From Watersipora subatra (Eukaryota > Bryozoa > Gymnolaemata > Cheilostomatida > Watersiporidae), in the NCBI RefSeq assembly GCF_963576615.1, contig NC_088715.1, positions 52,988,007-53,052,006 on the forward strand: a stretch of DNA of 64,000 nt, in the 5' to 3' direction. A program made the translations under genes and the position numbers. The notes beneath the pieces were generated by a model. It made no database searches, was not told the DNA's origin, and worked only from the letters and a program-made list of their open reading frames with translations. Shown piece by piece: positions 33,601 to 39,540 of the stretch (positions are counted from its first letter, which is position 1; every line of letters starts with the position of its first letter).

Positions 33601-34034
33601 AAAATCAGCTTACGAATGGAATATTTTAATTTTCTGCTTCAAAAGAAACTTATTTAAATGCTTAAAAACATTTTTAAGCAAAGCATTTCTTTATTTTTAA
33701 AGTTTGTCTTAAAAAGCTGTACAATGCCAGAACTAATAACAAATGTAATTTTTAAACTTACCATTCTTCCGGCGATTGGAGCTGTCAAAAACCTGGTCAA
33801 GTCAAAAGCGGAAAAGACAATGCCAGTTTCAGAAAGTAGTAATCCTTTGTTTGTGCCAACTTTAGGAAAAAATGGAAAAAGCACAGAATCAATGATAAAT
33901 GATATGAATACTAAAAAGACTAGAATGAATGTCATTGGATAATGTTTAACTTTAGGAAACAAAGAGTTTGTTTCCTCCGGTTTGTTAATGAGGCTCCTTT
34001 TTTCCTCCAAAGAATCCAATGAGTCCGTATCCAT
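8072..34034 (-). CDS. Transporter B, SLC18B1-like MFS transporter, 11 exons, 494 aa
   Basis: A 12-TM major facilitator of SLC18B1 (vesicular polyamine/amine transporter) type. Coding exons on minus: 34034-33762, 32613-32540, 30325-30178, 29044-28976, 28038-27951, 27690-27548, 22615-22520, 16828-16725, 14170-14075, 13541-13370, 8293-8072. All borders are GT..AG and phases agree, giving 1485 bp. An alternative start six codons upstream (34052) is possible; I chose the Met that begins MDTDSLDS. Asp49 lies in TM1 ([13 protein letters not shown]); residues 74-91 hold [20 protein letters not shown]5 holds [14 protein letters not shown]; exon 10 holds the YEWTQT stretch. The acidic C-terminal tail follows TM12. 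Known for the family: proton-coupled export or vesicular loading of amines. Inferred here: the substrate. Introns 6 and 7 carry an LTR retrotransposon and an R2-type fragment. The clean frame suggests a live gene. Confidence 0.88.
8778..8840 (-). CDS. Alternative or relic last exon of transporter B
   Basis: A partial copy of exon 11 placed 485 bp upstream of it inside intron 10. It keeps a good acceptor (pyrimidine-rich tract, TGCTGTTGCAG, then GTG in phase 0) and encodes another TM12 version ([20 protein letters not shown]). It then stops at TAA (8780-8778), where exon 11 reads TTA. If used, the protein would be 441 residues and would lack the acidic tail. The surviving acceptor and frame up to the stop argue for use as an alternative terminal exon; decay of a tandem exon duplication is the alternative. 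Confidence 0.5.
   Translation of the reverse strand: MILFSTYLLYLKSTNQLSTL
9006..10030 (+). mobile_element. Composite tRNA-cored dispersed element, copy 2
   Basis: Starts near GGTACTACTCAGCATTGCCC then ATGTAATAAAAAAGCC, and ends near 10020 with TAGCTATAGCGGGACAAAC, ACAGACAGACGC and CAAACTTTGA. The core at 9835-9907 is tRNA-like: an A-box-like TAGCTCAGTGGTAGAGTGC and a B-box-like GTGAATTCAAATC 40 bp apart. The body matches copy 1 (reverse complement of 2030-2760). It lies in intron 10 of transporter B. Confidence 0.6.
10049..10146. repeat. (TA)n microsatellite
   Basis: Nearly pure TA dinucleotides directly bordering the left arm of the palindrome at 10147. Frames of alternating Ile and Tyr here are artefacts. 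Confidence 0.95.
10147..10352. repeat. Long near-perfect inverted repeat with hammerhead-like core motifs
   Basis: Two arms of about 101 bp (10147-10247 and 10252-10352) separated by only 4 bp (GATT). I count five differing positions including one single-base gap. Read on minus, the left arm contains CTGATGA, an 8-bp stem GTGCTAAA/TTTAGCAC and then GAAAC, the conserved core order of a hammerhead ribozyme. The right arm on plus has the same with one G-T closing pair. No matching stem I, stem III and NUH cleavage site could be assembled, so activity is not claimed. Transcription would give a 200-nt hairpin. Confidence 0.85.
10437..10726 (-). mobile_element. Composite element, internally deleted copy without tRNA-like core
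   Basis: On minus it begins CTAGCGGAATGCCCGGCG, TCGCACAGATATTC, and passes directly from the GGCTCATTGC segment to TTTTAATAGCTATAGCCGG, skipping the tRNA-like part present in the neighbour at 10732-11257. It ends in ACAAACTTTGAGATTTATA. It abuts the tail of that neighbour. Confidence 0.6.
10732..11257 (-). mobile_element. Composite tRNA-cored SINE-like element, full copy
   Basis: On minus: head CTAGCGGAATGCTTGGCG, body, then a tRNA-like core with A-box TAGCTCAATGG (11001-10991) and B-box AGATCAAATCT (10957-10947). Then TTTTAATAGCTATACCTGG, an expanded GTGTGCGC simple repeat (plus strand 10768-10890), and tail AAACTTTGAGATTTATATA. The head and part of the body recur near 20480-20560. About 525 bp, of which over 100 bp is expanded microsatellite. 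Confidence 0.65.
11318..12800 (+). mobile_element. Composite tRNA-cored dispersed element, copy 3
   Basis: Head ACTAGCTAAATGCTTGGCAT and CAGGTAATAAAAAAAGTC at 11318; tail GAGCTATAGCTGGACACACA, then ACACTGAGATTTATATATA ending near 12800. A B-box-like GAGTTGAAATTC lies near 12693. The body up to about 11800 aligns with copies 1 and 2; the middle (11900-12600) is private, with internal repetition around ATTATAGTCACACATTT. It lies in intron 10 of transporter B. Confidence 0.5.
13370..13541 (-). CDS. Transporter B exon 10
   Basis: 172 bp, phase 2 in and phase 0 out; acceptor GGTTAG and donor GTTAGT. It encodes the TM10-TM11 region ([43 protein letters not shown]). The same exon exists in D (47475-47646) and as a dead copy at 4012-4183. 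Confidence 0.9.
14075..14170 (-). CDS. Transporter B exon 9
   Basis: 96 bp encoding a hydrophobic helix ([31 protein letters not shown]); acceptor TGTTTTAG, donor GTAAGT, phase 2 at both ends. Same length as D exon 9. Confidence 0.88.
14453..14523. repeat. (TA)n microsatellite in intron 8 of transporter B
   Basis: TATATA run with short interruptions (CAGTGTATACA); the open frame over it is an artefact. Confidence 0.9.
16725..16828 (-). CDS. Transporter B exon 8
   Basis: 104 bp, phase 0 in and phase 2 out; acceptor TATTGTAG, donor GTAGGT. It encodes TM9 ([20 protein letters not shown]) and the loop [12 protein letters not shown], matched by PSPSVNYFFGGK in D. Confidence 0.9.
17092..18829 (-). 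mobile_element. Non-autonomous Helitron-like (HINE-type) element, copy with three core repeats
   Basis: On minus it starts TTCCACGACCAAAC after a host A (18830) and ends AATTTCTAG before a host T (17091). The inverse of the first bases, TTTGGTCGTGGG, lies about 25 bp inside the 3' end, giving asymmetric terminal inverted repeats. A weak hairpin GCTGT-ATG-ACAGT follows. About three tandem core units of some 190 bp span 17500-18130, each with AATATTAATTCAAGCTG and GAAAGTTGGTTGTG. No Rep/helicase coding is present. Ends, A/T target and core repeats fit non-autonomous Helitrons or Helentrons of invertebrates. It lies in intron 7 of transporter B. Confidence 0.72.
17500..18130. repeat. Three tandem core units of the Helitron-like element
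   Basis: Units begin near 17506, 17690 and 17905, share AAATAAATATTAATTCAAGC and end in GAAAGTTGGTTGTG. The copy of the element at 53230-54428 has a single such unit. Confidence 0.8.
18956..19714. mobile_element. Non-autonomous Tigger/mariner-like inverted-repeat element
   Basis: 759 bp with terminal inverted repeats CAGTGGAACC-xxxx-TTCTCGAACA (left 18956, right end 19714 in reverse complement with GCGG in place of TTAG). Subterminal copies of TTCGGTTCTCGACCAAA and the right-end ATTCTAATGGGAATAATTG are typical of pogo/Tigger-derived elements. No transposase frame is present. A TA target duplication is not visible now. It lies in intron 7 of transporter B. Confidence 0.65.
20060..20275. repeat. 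GTCCGTC-rich degenerate minisatellite
   Basis: Repeated 7-10 bp units such as GTCCGTCATC, TTGTCTGTCGTC and CCGTCGTCC over about 215 bp. Confidence 0.75.
20290..20580 (-). mobile_element. Partial composite tRNA-cored element
   Basis: On minus, a tRNA-like segment (TGATTAAGCATGCTGCC, then AGATCGAATTTATTGC as B-box) lies near 20335-20400. Sequence at 20450-20560 (GCTCTCACAGTTCTTATTAG) matches 11090-11160 in the full element. Tail and head are not both present. Confidence 0.5.
20636..20674. repeat. (TA)n tract at the 5' junction of the R2-type fragment
   Basis: A TATATA run ends where homology to a reverse transcriptase begins, so the non-LTR element is truncated and inserted into, or next to, TA repeats. 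Confidence 0.8.
20675..22270 (+). mobile_element. 5'-truncated R2-type non-LTR retrotransposon
   Basis: The coding frame is already open at 20675 ([13 protein letters not shown], a reverse-transcriptase motif just upstream of the catalytic box), directly after the TA tract. It continues to the stop at 22205-22207. A short 3' UTR of about 60 bp ends in a T run (22266-22274) and a 19-bp TA-rich minisatellite. Truncation at the 5' end is what target-primed reverse transcription usually leaves. Confidence 0.8.
20714..22207 (+). pseudogene. R2-type retrotransposon ORF: RT end plus restriction-like endonuclease
   Basis: 497 codons counted from an internal Met; the frame extends 13 codons further upstream without a Met. 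It holds the end of reverse transcriptase, with box [10 protein letters not shown] (residues 21-30); the first catalytic Asp of the usual DD pair is Asn (AAT, 20783-20785). The thumb follows ([17 protein letters not shown]). A zinc knuckle C-X2-C-X8-H-X4-C starts at Cys307. The restriction-like endonuclease motif is P391-D392 with Asp407 (PD, 14 residues, [10 protein letters not shown]). No frameshift or stop interrupts it, so it is a fairly young dead-on-arrival copy. It is on the strand opposite to transporter B, in whose intron 7 it lies. Confidence 0.85.
22271..22425. repeat. 19-bp minisatellite, unit GTGGTATATAGATATATAT
   Basis: GTGG recurs at 22279, 22298, 22317, 22336, 22355, 22374 and 22393, so seven units of exactly 19 bp, with few changes. 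It begins right after the T run of the R2-type 3' UTR and may be its tail or its target. Confidence 0.92.
22520..22615 (-). CDS. Transporter B exon 7
   Basis: 96 bp, phase 0 at both ends; acceptor CTTTGTAG, donor GTGAGC. Encodes TM8 ([18 protein letters not shown]) and ends ITKILVK with AAG. The equivalent last codon in transporter D is TAG. Confidence 0.9.
23084..23345 (-). repeat. 3' LTR of the Gypsy element
   Basis: 262 bp, TG..CA bounded on minus, preceded on minus by the purine-rich tract AGTGAGGAGG at 23355-23346, the likely plus-strand primer site. Confidence 0.92.
23346..23355 (-). other. Polypurine tract
   Basis: AGTGAGGAGG on minus, directly adjoining the 3' LTR, as expected for the second-strand primer of an LTR element. 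Confidence 0.7.
23359..25488 (-). pseudogene. Gypsy pol: protease, RT, truncated RNase H, integrase tail
   Basis: The pol frame is open from 25488, after an in-frame TAG at 25491-25489; the first Met is at 25320. Protease active site DTG is at 25464-25456 ([11 protein letters not shown]) with LNLLGRTAI downstream. Reverse transcriptase has [16 protein letters not shown] and YLDDILV (Asp301-Asp302 counted from the Met). A 50-codon segment ([13 protein letters not shown] to RVCGD) is repeated in tandem at residues about 104-153 and 154-203. RNase H starts ([11 protein letters not shown]) but at about 23903 the protein jumps from PIANVS to [17 protein letters not shown], the end of an integrase core; most of RNase H and the integrase DDE core are missing. 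The C-terminus is Arg/Pro-rich. Pol is in the +1 frame relative to gag, overlapping by 20 nt. Confidence 0.9.
24711..25012 (-). repeat. 150-bp tandem duplication inside the reverse transcriptase
   Basis: Two adjacent 150-bp copies (24712-24861 and 24862-25011), apparently identical, add 50 codons in frame at the finger region of the polymerase. This should disable folding, although the frame is kept. Confidence 0.93.
25469..26641 (-). CDS. Gypsy gag polyprotein
   Basis: 390 residues. Residues 1-96 are a Gln/Glu-rich coiled coil made of repeats ([13 protein letters not shown]; a 57-bp duplication lies in 26521-26634). The central capsid region follows ([32 protein letters not shown]). Two zinc knuckles C-X2-C-X4-H-X4-C start near residue 320 ([14 protein letters not shown]) and residue 340 ([14 protein letters not shown]), followed by a Lys run. 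The frame is intact and ends with TGA at 25471-25469, 20 nt into pol. Gag binds and packages the element RNA. The start is the first Met after a short 133-nt leader following the 5' LTR. Confidence 0.9.
   Translation of the reverse strand: MAEVADLIKLMQKQQEDQRQQQEEQIKLMQKQQEDQRQQQEEQRKQQEEHRQQQEEHRQQQHEEFKQQQEEYRRQQDERMEENKKLMELLLQNLQRKQETAATAVPAFSGFDPTAELLTDYIDRFNTFIAANSIHQDKIAGTFLTNQQPTLYKQLSNMAAQLSAPKQINDLDMDEILEFLKDQYDPKRFIVRERYKYWSDMQRKPGETIQELAARIRQDATTCAFIDITDPLDEALRTRFICSVNNEAVLKSLFKVKDNELNFNKAIQVAQETEEAAKVAKETVYGNSFKVNKVAQQKSRYKPIQKNNSTPDKQKEGKLCYRCDRTNHTADDCRFKAATCNFCSKQGHIERACKKKKSSAAEKPVKMIECTSTKMVKLAENIKLGRQLHT
26775..27036 (-). repeat. 5' LTR of the Gypsy element
   Basis: 262 bp, identical by eye to the 3' LTR. 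Its outer flank has AAAAA (27037-27041). The first TGG inside it on minus (26765-26763) is a possible start of a tRNA primer site, but I could not match it to a tRNA. Confidence 0.92.
27548..27690 (-). CDS. Transporter B exon 6
   Basis: 143 bp, phase 1 in and phase 0 out; acceptor TTTTTGTAG, donor GTAAGT. Starts [19 protein letters not shown] and encodes TM7. It aligns over its whole length with D exon 6, and its first bases with C exon 6 at the right window edge. Confidence 0.92.
27951..28038 (-). CDS. Transporter B exon 5
   Basis: 88 bp, phase 0 in and phase 1 out; encodes TM6 ([20 protein letters not shown]). Same length and phase as C exon 5. Confidence 0.9.
28976..29044 (-). CDS. Transporter B exon 4
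   Basis: 69 bp, 23 codons ([20 protein letters not shown]), TM5 with the G-x-x-x-GP signature of the family; acceptor TTCTTAG, donor GTGAGT. C exon 4 has the same size. Confidence 0.9.
30178..30325 (-). CDS. Transporter B exon 3
   Basis: 148 bp, phase 2 in and phase 0 out. Encodes TM4 region ([34 protein letters not shown]). Acceptor ATTATAG, donor GTGAGA. Confidence 0.9.
30598..30664. repeat. (TA)n microsatellite in intron 2 of transporter B
   Basis: Pure TATATA run of about 65 bp, preceded by CATACATGCATACGTGC-type units. Confidence 0.95.
31785..31900 (+). mobile_element. Possible tRNA-derived repeat (second family)
   Basis: GGTAGTGCAGCTGGTAAAGTG as A-box-like segment and GCGTTCAACTCCTG as B-box-like segment about 45 bp later. 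It does not share the head and tail of the composite family. No tRNA cloverleaf could be drawn, so it is not called a tRNA gene. Confidence 0.35.
32540..32613 (-). CDS. Transporter B exon 2
   Basis: 74 bp, phase 0 in and phase 2 out; [18 protein letters not shown] and CISFG, loop 2-3 and TM3. Acceptor GTTTTAG, donor GTATGT. C exon 2 is the same length (FSKCHPKKMCVIGV). Confidence 0.9.
33762..34034 (-). CDS. Transporter B exon 1
   Basis: 273 bp from the Met that begins [11 protein letters not shown] to donor GTAAGT (33761-33756). Cytoplasmic leader about 33 residues, TM1 with Asp49, TM2 ending TAPIAGRM. An upstream in-frame Met at 34052 would add six residues (MNWLCK). Confidence 0.9.
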
Positions 34035-35369
34035 TTTGCATAACCAATTCAATAAAAAGTCCTATATTTTCTTTCTCAACTTTTTCTCAAGACGAAACAC
34101 TCCTTAGTTACTAAACCTAATGCTTGATGAGAAAATCATCCCACCTGATGTGTCGCAGCAAATCCGACACGCATGGGCAAGCATAGCTTTGCCCACACAT
34201 AATTAAAGAAACACTCTGGTATTTAATCATATAATTTATTCGAGTAATCAGGTTCGTTAATCACCTGTTAATTTATTCAGATGATTAATGAAAATATAAG
34301 CCATAAAATGGCAACGCATTGTTGCTAAGATTTTCATTTTTGCAAATACGTGTTAAGCTATTGAATTTCCAACTTTTTTCAAAAGTCAGAAAGATATTTT
34401 GAATTATTGAGTAATGGCTAAGGCTCGGCAGTTTTGGGCACCAACAGTACACTGAGACCGCCCCTGTTTAAACCTATACTGCACAGCATACCAACATTGA
34501 GAGAACACCTCCCAAAAACATGCAGTTCGGTTTACACACCAACAAATACCGCAAAATGAGACAAAAGCCGTATGAATTTTTGGGAGTTGTCTTCCACCTA
34601 CCATTGCTATGCATCACTCGCCAGCTTTTCAGAGGAAGGCAACTACAGCTCTACATTACTGGAGTACATAGTGTGCCTTGCACAAGGGATGACATTTGGA
34701 ATGCACAATCCACCTGTTGGTTCATTCCACCTAACTCTAAAACTTTAAAGTTGGATTTTGCGTATTCTTTATTTTAGACAAGCGTGTAGAAAGCGAGCAT
34801 AGAATACAGAATCACAGGCACACATAAAATCATGTACTATGTTTGTTGAGAATAAAACCAGTTTTTTAGCAATGAATGACAATTTATTTCATTTATATAC
34901 ATGCAATTACAATACCGTATATAAAACAACATTCAACTTGACAGCGTTGACTGCAATCCATCTACAAATAAATCACGTGCTGATTAACATCTAACATGGA
35001 AGAAGTAAGCAGCGTGGTTTCCACTTCTAATGTAGTGGAAAAAAGTATTGCTGCATTCAACACAAAAGTATACAAAGTGGCAGCATCAGCTGGACATGCT
35101 TAATGCCAATTCGTAAATGTTAAAAGAAATACATAGAAATATTCCATAAATGCAAAAATAAATGCATAGAAATAATCATTTTATTGCTAACCTAATGCGC
35201 ATAGTTGCATTATACACTGCATTGTACGTGTGCAAGCATGCATGAAGCAGCTTGCGTTTTGTAATGTTATCACAATACAACTACACTATACTGCGCAGTG
35301 TAGTTTAACAAGACACTATAATTTTACACTCTATAATTTACACTGTTTACACTCTATAATAAGACGACT
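34035..35369. other. 5' flank of transporter B and unassigned sequence
   Basis: The promoter of B should lie just right of 34035. The interval 34400-34760 is less AT-rich and contains open frames on both strands without recognisable motifs; it may be an old element. No exon of transporter D (exons 1-5) was found here. Confidence 0.35.
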
Positions 35370-35600
35370 GGAACTAGCCTACAGACATGACTAGCATAAG
35401 ATACTATTACTAGCCTACGGTCATGACTAACATAGATGCTGCTACTAGCCTACGGTTACGACTAGCATAAGATACTATAAATGTCCTACATAGATTGTGT
35501 TACTAGGCTACGGTTAGGATTAACATAAGAGAACCACTGGTAGCCTACTGTTAGGACTACAATAAGATAGCCTATTGTTAGGATTAACATACATTGTAAA
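35370..35600. repeat. Degenerate minisatellite, unit about 45-50 bp
   Basis: Repeated ACTAGCCTACGGTTAGGACT, then AACATAAGATACTAT, about five times with drift (CTACAGACATGACTAGC, CTACGGTCATGACTAAC, CTACTGTTAGGACTACA). Confidence 0.75.
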
Positions 35601-35753
35601 ATGATAAGATAACTACAACTAACATATGGCTAAGCTTCATCCTGAGACCTGAACGGTTGGCACACTGTATAGCAAGATTGGAAAGAAAAAAAGAAAAAAG
35701 ACATTGCGCTTTCAATAATATGAAAGACATGCGTGCATAAATTCTAACAGCCA

Positions 35754-36190
35754 TTACTCATGACTATTGGTAGCTAGAAAAGTGAGCATCGAAACACCAG
35801 CATCGGAACATCCATTATCTGTTTTCAGCGATGTCCTATGCTTGTTCACAATAAAGCCCGCTTTTGAGAAGAGGCACTCGGAGCTGCAACTTGTCGCCTG
35901 CTCTGCCAAATAAGACCTCGCCACAAGATGTAGCTCAGGCAACATTTCACCATAATGTGTCCACTACTCGCAGGGGTCATCATCAAAAGACAAAGCGTGT
36001 TTTTTTGCCAAGGTCTTATACGTTTCCCACTGCGTCAACGCCAATTGCTCCGGTGTACATTTGTCAGTTGCAGAATCGCTGGGCTCCAAAGATGCCATAA
36101 GAGAACCGAGTCTTGACTTTTTCGCAGGTATTGCATTGTCTACTCCAGGTGCTGTAGTAGCTGCTGCTGAAAGATATGACTTTATACATA
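35754..36190 (-). pseudogene. hAT-family transposase C-terminal fragment
   Basis: On minus the frame reads PEQLALTQWETYKTLAKKH, then a TAG stop (35966-35964) where hAT proteins have the EWW tryptophan region. Then follows the hAT dimerisation domain: LPELHLVARSYLAEQATS, CSSECLFSKAGFIVNKHRT and MLTFLATN. This resembles the C-terminus of ZBED-type hAT transposases. The N-terminal zinc finger and catalytic region are not visible, terminal repeats were not found and the reading frame is broken, so it is a relic. Confidence 0.8.
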
Positions 36191-36390
36191 TAATTATTAC
36201 TGAAATAGCTCTTCAACAACTCAATCAATGATGCAGGTGATGGCTTTTCCCTAGCAAAAAAGGAAGGAGTGGCCTCTGTTTTAGTAAAGACAGAGTAACA
36301 AAAAGTACAAGTAGACTACTAACTATATGTTATGTAGTTATCTATGCATACGAGTCCAATCATGTACATGTACGCAGTGATGATAGGCTT
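36191..36390 (-). pseudogene. Possible upstream part of the hAT relic
   Basis: Minus-strand sequence around 36290-36200 reads VFTKTEATPSFFAREKPSP and SLIELLKSYFS, which could continue the hAT protein. There is an acceptor-like CTTTCAG near 36170. Evidence is weak. Confidence 0.3.
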
Positions 36391-36465
36391 AGCTAGTGGT
36401 AGTGGTACTAGTAGTAGTGTAACTAGTAGTGGTACTGGTAGTGGTAGTAGTAGTGCAGTAGTATT
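36391..36465. repeat. GTAGTG/ACTAGTAGT trinucleotide-type repeat
   Basis: Interspersed AGTGGT, ACTAGTAGT and GGTAGT units over about 75 bp. Confidence 0.75.
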
Positions 36466-37559
36466 GTTGTTATCAGGCATTCTGGGTTTAGATAGAGTTC
36501 ACCACAATACTTTTGCAAAGTAAGAAAGAAGTATGATACTACACTGGTTGGACAAGCTAACGCTGCCATAGATAGTACTTATAGTGTACAATACAAGAAA
36601 TAATGAGCATTATTTATAATTTATTTAGCTTTGATGTGAATTTTTTCAATGGTTGGACATTGGCACCAGACTACTATCTGACTACTATCTAGAAGTAATA
36701 ACGGCTTGCGTTTGTCGAAGCTGTAGTACACAGTAGTACTTGTAATGTAAGCCGAGTTTGATGTTACAGATTGGGACTCTCACCCTATGAACATCAAGGA
36801 CATAGCTATCTTCAGCTCTTGCAACTTAAGCAATTCATTTTCTAGAGGGTGCAACACTTTATAACAGTTTGACTTTGAGTTCGAGTCTCGAACAAATAAT
36901 ATTCTAATTAATTTTGCTGCCTAGCTAAAATTTCCTTTCTATTTGGATTTATAAAAAAATAGCACGGACACTAAAACTGCAATAAATGGCAAGTCAATGT
37001 TCAAGTGTCTATCCGATTAGCATCAATCTTTATTGAATCAAAATAAAAAAAAAAAAAAATGATGATCCGCACCCATTCATATGATAGATTTAGACTTAGA
37101 GATTAGAACAAAAAAATCAATTGTCTCTCAGCCATACCAACTAATGCACCAAGTTCAGACATAAGTCTAAAATGTGACCACTCATGGCCTAATATCGAGT
37201 AAAATAAAAATTAAACAATGGAAGCATTTATCTTCTATGATACTCTCGCTGTCTATTCCGGGATGACTACTCTTCTTCTTGCAATGGATTGCCTCCTGCG
37301 ACGAAACATCATCTTCATCCACCAATCAATCAGCTCTATTTTAGCGCAACTTTTACCATCTGACAACAGTCGCTCGGTCTACTTGGGGCGTACCGACACA
37401 GCATGAACGCTCACATATTTGTTCGGTATCCTCGCTGCGCGAACACCCGAACCGCACCGCGCGGTTCCATTGTGAGGTTTTGACCACTCGATTTTAAAAG
37501 CAGGTACCGCGAAAAAACGGTAATACCTACAAACCGCCTAGCTTTAGTAATGGCACAAT
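36466..37559. other. Spacer, nothing firmly recognised
   Basis: A B-box-like GAGTTCGAGTCTCG at about 36877 could mark a tRNA-derived relic. A GC-richer patch with several CpG lies at 37370-37470 (CACCGCGCGGTTCC). No exon was recognised. Confidence 0.35.
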
Positions 37560-39540
37560 CTTTTAAATTTCTTATTTACATGGAAAAAATTATGAATATT
37601 TTACTTCCTAACTTTTTAAGTTTTCAGATGAAACACTTTACCGACACTAAACTTTATATTTTATTAGCTGTTTTCTGCAGCTGGTGTAGCACATTCCATT
37701 GACCTGAAAAGTGTGGCAAGTATAACTTTGCACTCACATATTAGAGAAGTATGCCAGCAATTAATCATGTCAAACGTTGGAATTTTCAAGGTTCACTTAT
37801 CGTTTAGTTTTACTACCTTAATGTGTTAATAATGTAGGTGACAAATGGCAACTCACAGCTAGTAAATTGCTTGATACTGCAAATTTGTCTCAAGCTAATG
37901 AGTTTGCAACTATTTTTCAAAAATATGAAACATTCAGAAATGGTCTTCAAAATTGCAGATTTAAGATTTCTTGCAGATTTGAAAGAAGGTCAAACATTCA
38001 AGATTCTTATCACCTCATTCAATTAGTACTTGATAATGCTAGGCACACTATCTTTACTAAAAAAGCTAGTTGGTTATGCTAGCTGATACTTGTTAACTAA
38101 ATACTAGTTATAGTTTCTCATAACAGCCATTAAACATGAATGTGTTATTGGCTTGCTAACATAATTAACAAGTACCATTGGTTGCAAGTTCGTAAAAATG
38201 TATATAAATAAGTTTAATTTGCGCTAAATAAAAACAATTTCTTTTATAATAGAAGATTTTGAAAACAATCTTTAGCCAGTGGCACTTCGTTCAAGTTTTC
38301 TGTCAGTGCACCAGTAGACAAAGATATACACTTTAACTCAAAATAGTTCAAAGCCTATGAAAAAATATTTGTAGCCTATCCTTTTATTAATGACAAATCA
38401 CAAAAGTTAATATCAACTTCTAAATAGAAGCCTGGTCAGATTCAAGCTGATTATATTTTATATCACCAAATGAGCTATTTTCCTTTCCTACTTTACGACT
38501 ATTCCATTCAACTACAGTTCTAAAGTAGTAAGGGCGTGTTTTTATACCTAATTAATAATGACCTAGTGTGTGAACTGCCTGCATTGGTTGTCAAATTCTT
38601 TATTGTCCAATGCAGCCGGCATATGTAAACAGCAGGGCAAGATAGGCTGTGAAAAATACAACTAGTATTTGTTGACAGTCGCACTGGTAGTTTATGAATT
38701 TGCAACAGTAAAGTTAACATACAAAAATGTATGTAAAGTACAACACAACTCGTGATTCCTTAGGTATAGTTTAAAATGACTGTTGCGCCAACCAAAACTG
38801 AGTATTGGCATAAAATGAGACATGTTTTGAAATTATTGTAAATTCAAATAAAACGTAACAGTGTATCTGCTCAACAACTTTCTGACATAATGCAATCATT
38901 GATAAAAGCTGCAGCAAACAAAAAGCTTATGACTTAAAGCAAGTCATGATGATTTGCAGATGTATAATAAATGTTCAGTTTCAGTTTAACTTCCAGAAGT
39001 TAAAACTAAAAGTGTTCTCCAGAAGCAAATTGACAACCTAAAATGAATTGCTTGTTGGAGCAGTAACCGTTTCTAGTTGCTTCTTTTTCAAGTGAGCTCT
39101 GCCTGAAGAGAGAATGATACGGCTCAGATGTTTTAATAAATTCAAATAAACAATTAATCAGTTTATTGAGGTAATAGGTTATTATCTTTCTGTTTATAGT
39201 TCAGCTGAAGATTAAATCATCTGCTTTTTCAACATTTAGGATTGACCATTTCAGCTATGTGTGAAGTTGTATACCATACATACTTTAGCAAATAATGCCA
39301 ATAATTTGAAATTACAATACTGTTTTACAATTTATATGTTTGACTAACACAGAATGAACTGCTCACAACCTTTAGTACAGTTTCTAACTTTTATTAAAGT
39401 ATCAAACATAATGGTGAAAACTATTCCATAACATGAGAAAAAAGAAAGATTGAGTGAGAGAGAGTGAGAAAATCGCTATATCTATTTTACTAAAAAATAG
39501 ATATAGCGATAAAAAGAAAGAGAAAACGGGAGATAGAAAG
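37560..39540 (+). repeat. Dispersed 1.9-kb block, copy without the Helitron-like insertion
   Basis: Aligns along its length with 51400-53229 plus 54429-54560; shared landmarks include CTGCAGCTGGTGTAG, ACAGTCGCACTGGTAG, CAGCTGAAGATTAAATCATC and AGTTGTATACCATAC. A third partial copy is at 50540-51300, and inverted fragments lie at 3000-3790. No long open frame is shared, so it is probably non-coding mobile or segmentally duplicated DNA. The site CAATAAT-TTGAAATTACAAT at about 39300 is the empty site for the element at 53230. Confidence 0.7.
39472..39510. repeat. Perfect 17-bp inverted repeat, 5-bp loop
   Basis: ATCGCTATATCTATTTT, then ACTAA, then the exact complement. It interrupts a GA-rich stretch and is absent from the paralogous copy at 54540, so it was gained here or lost there. 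Confidence 0.85.

Noticed and set aside
36780..36895. tRNA gene at a perfect-looking B-box
   Set aside because: GAGTTCGAGTCTCG is tRNA-like, but no acceptor stem, D-arm or anticodon arm could be paired.
37218..37406. 62-codon frame as a missing exon of transporter D
   Set aside because: Sequence has no similarity to exons 1-5 of A, B or C and no matching splice phase.
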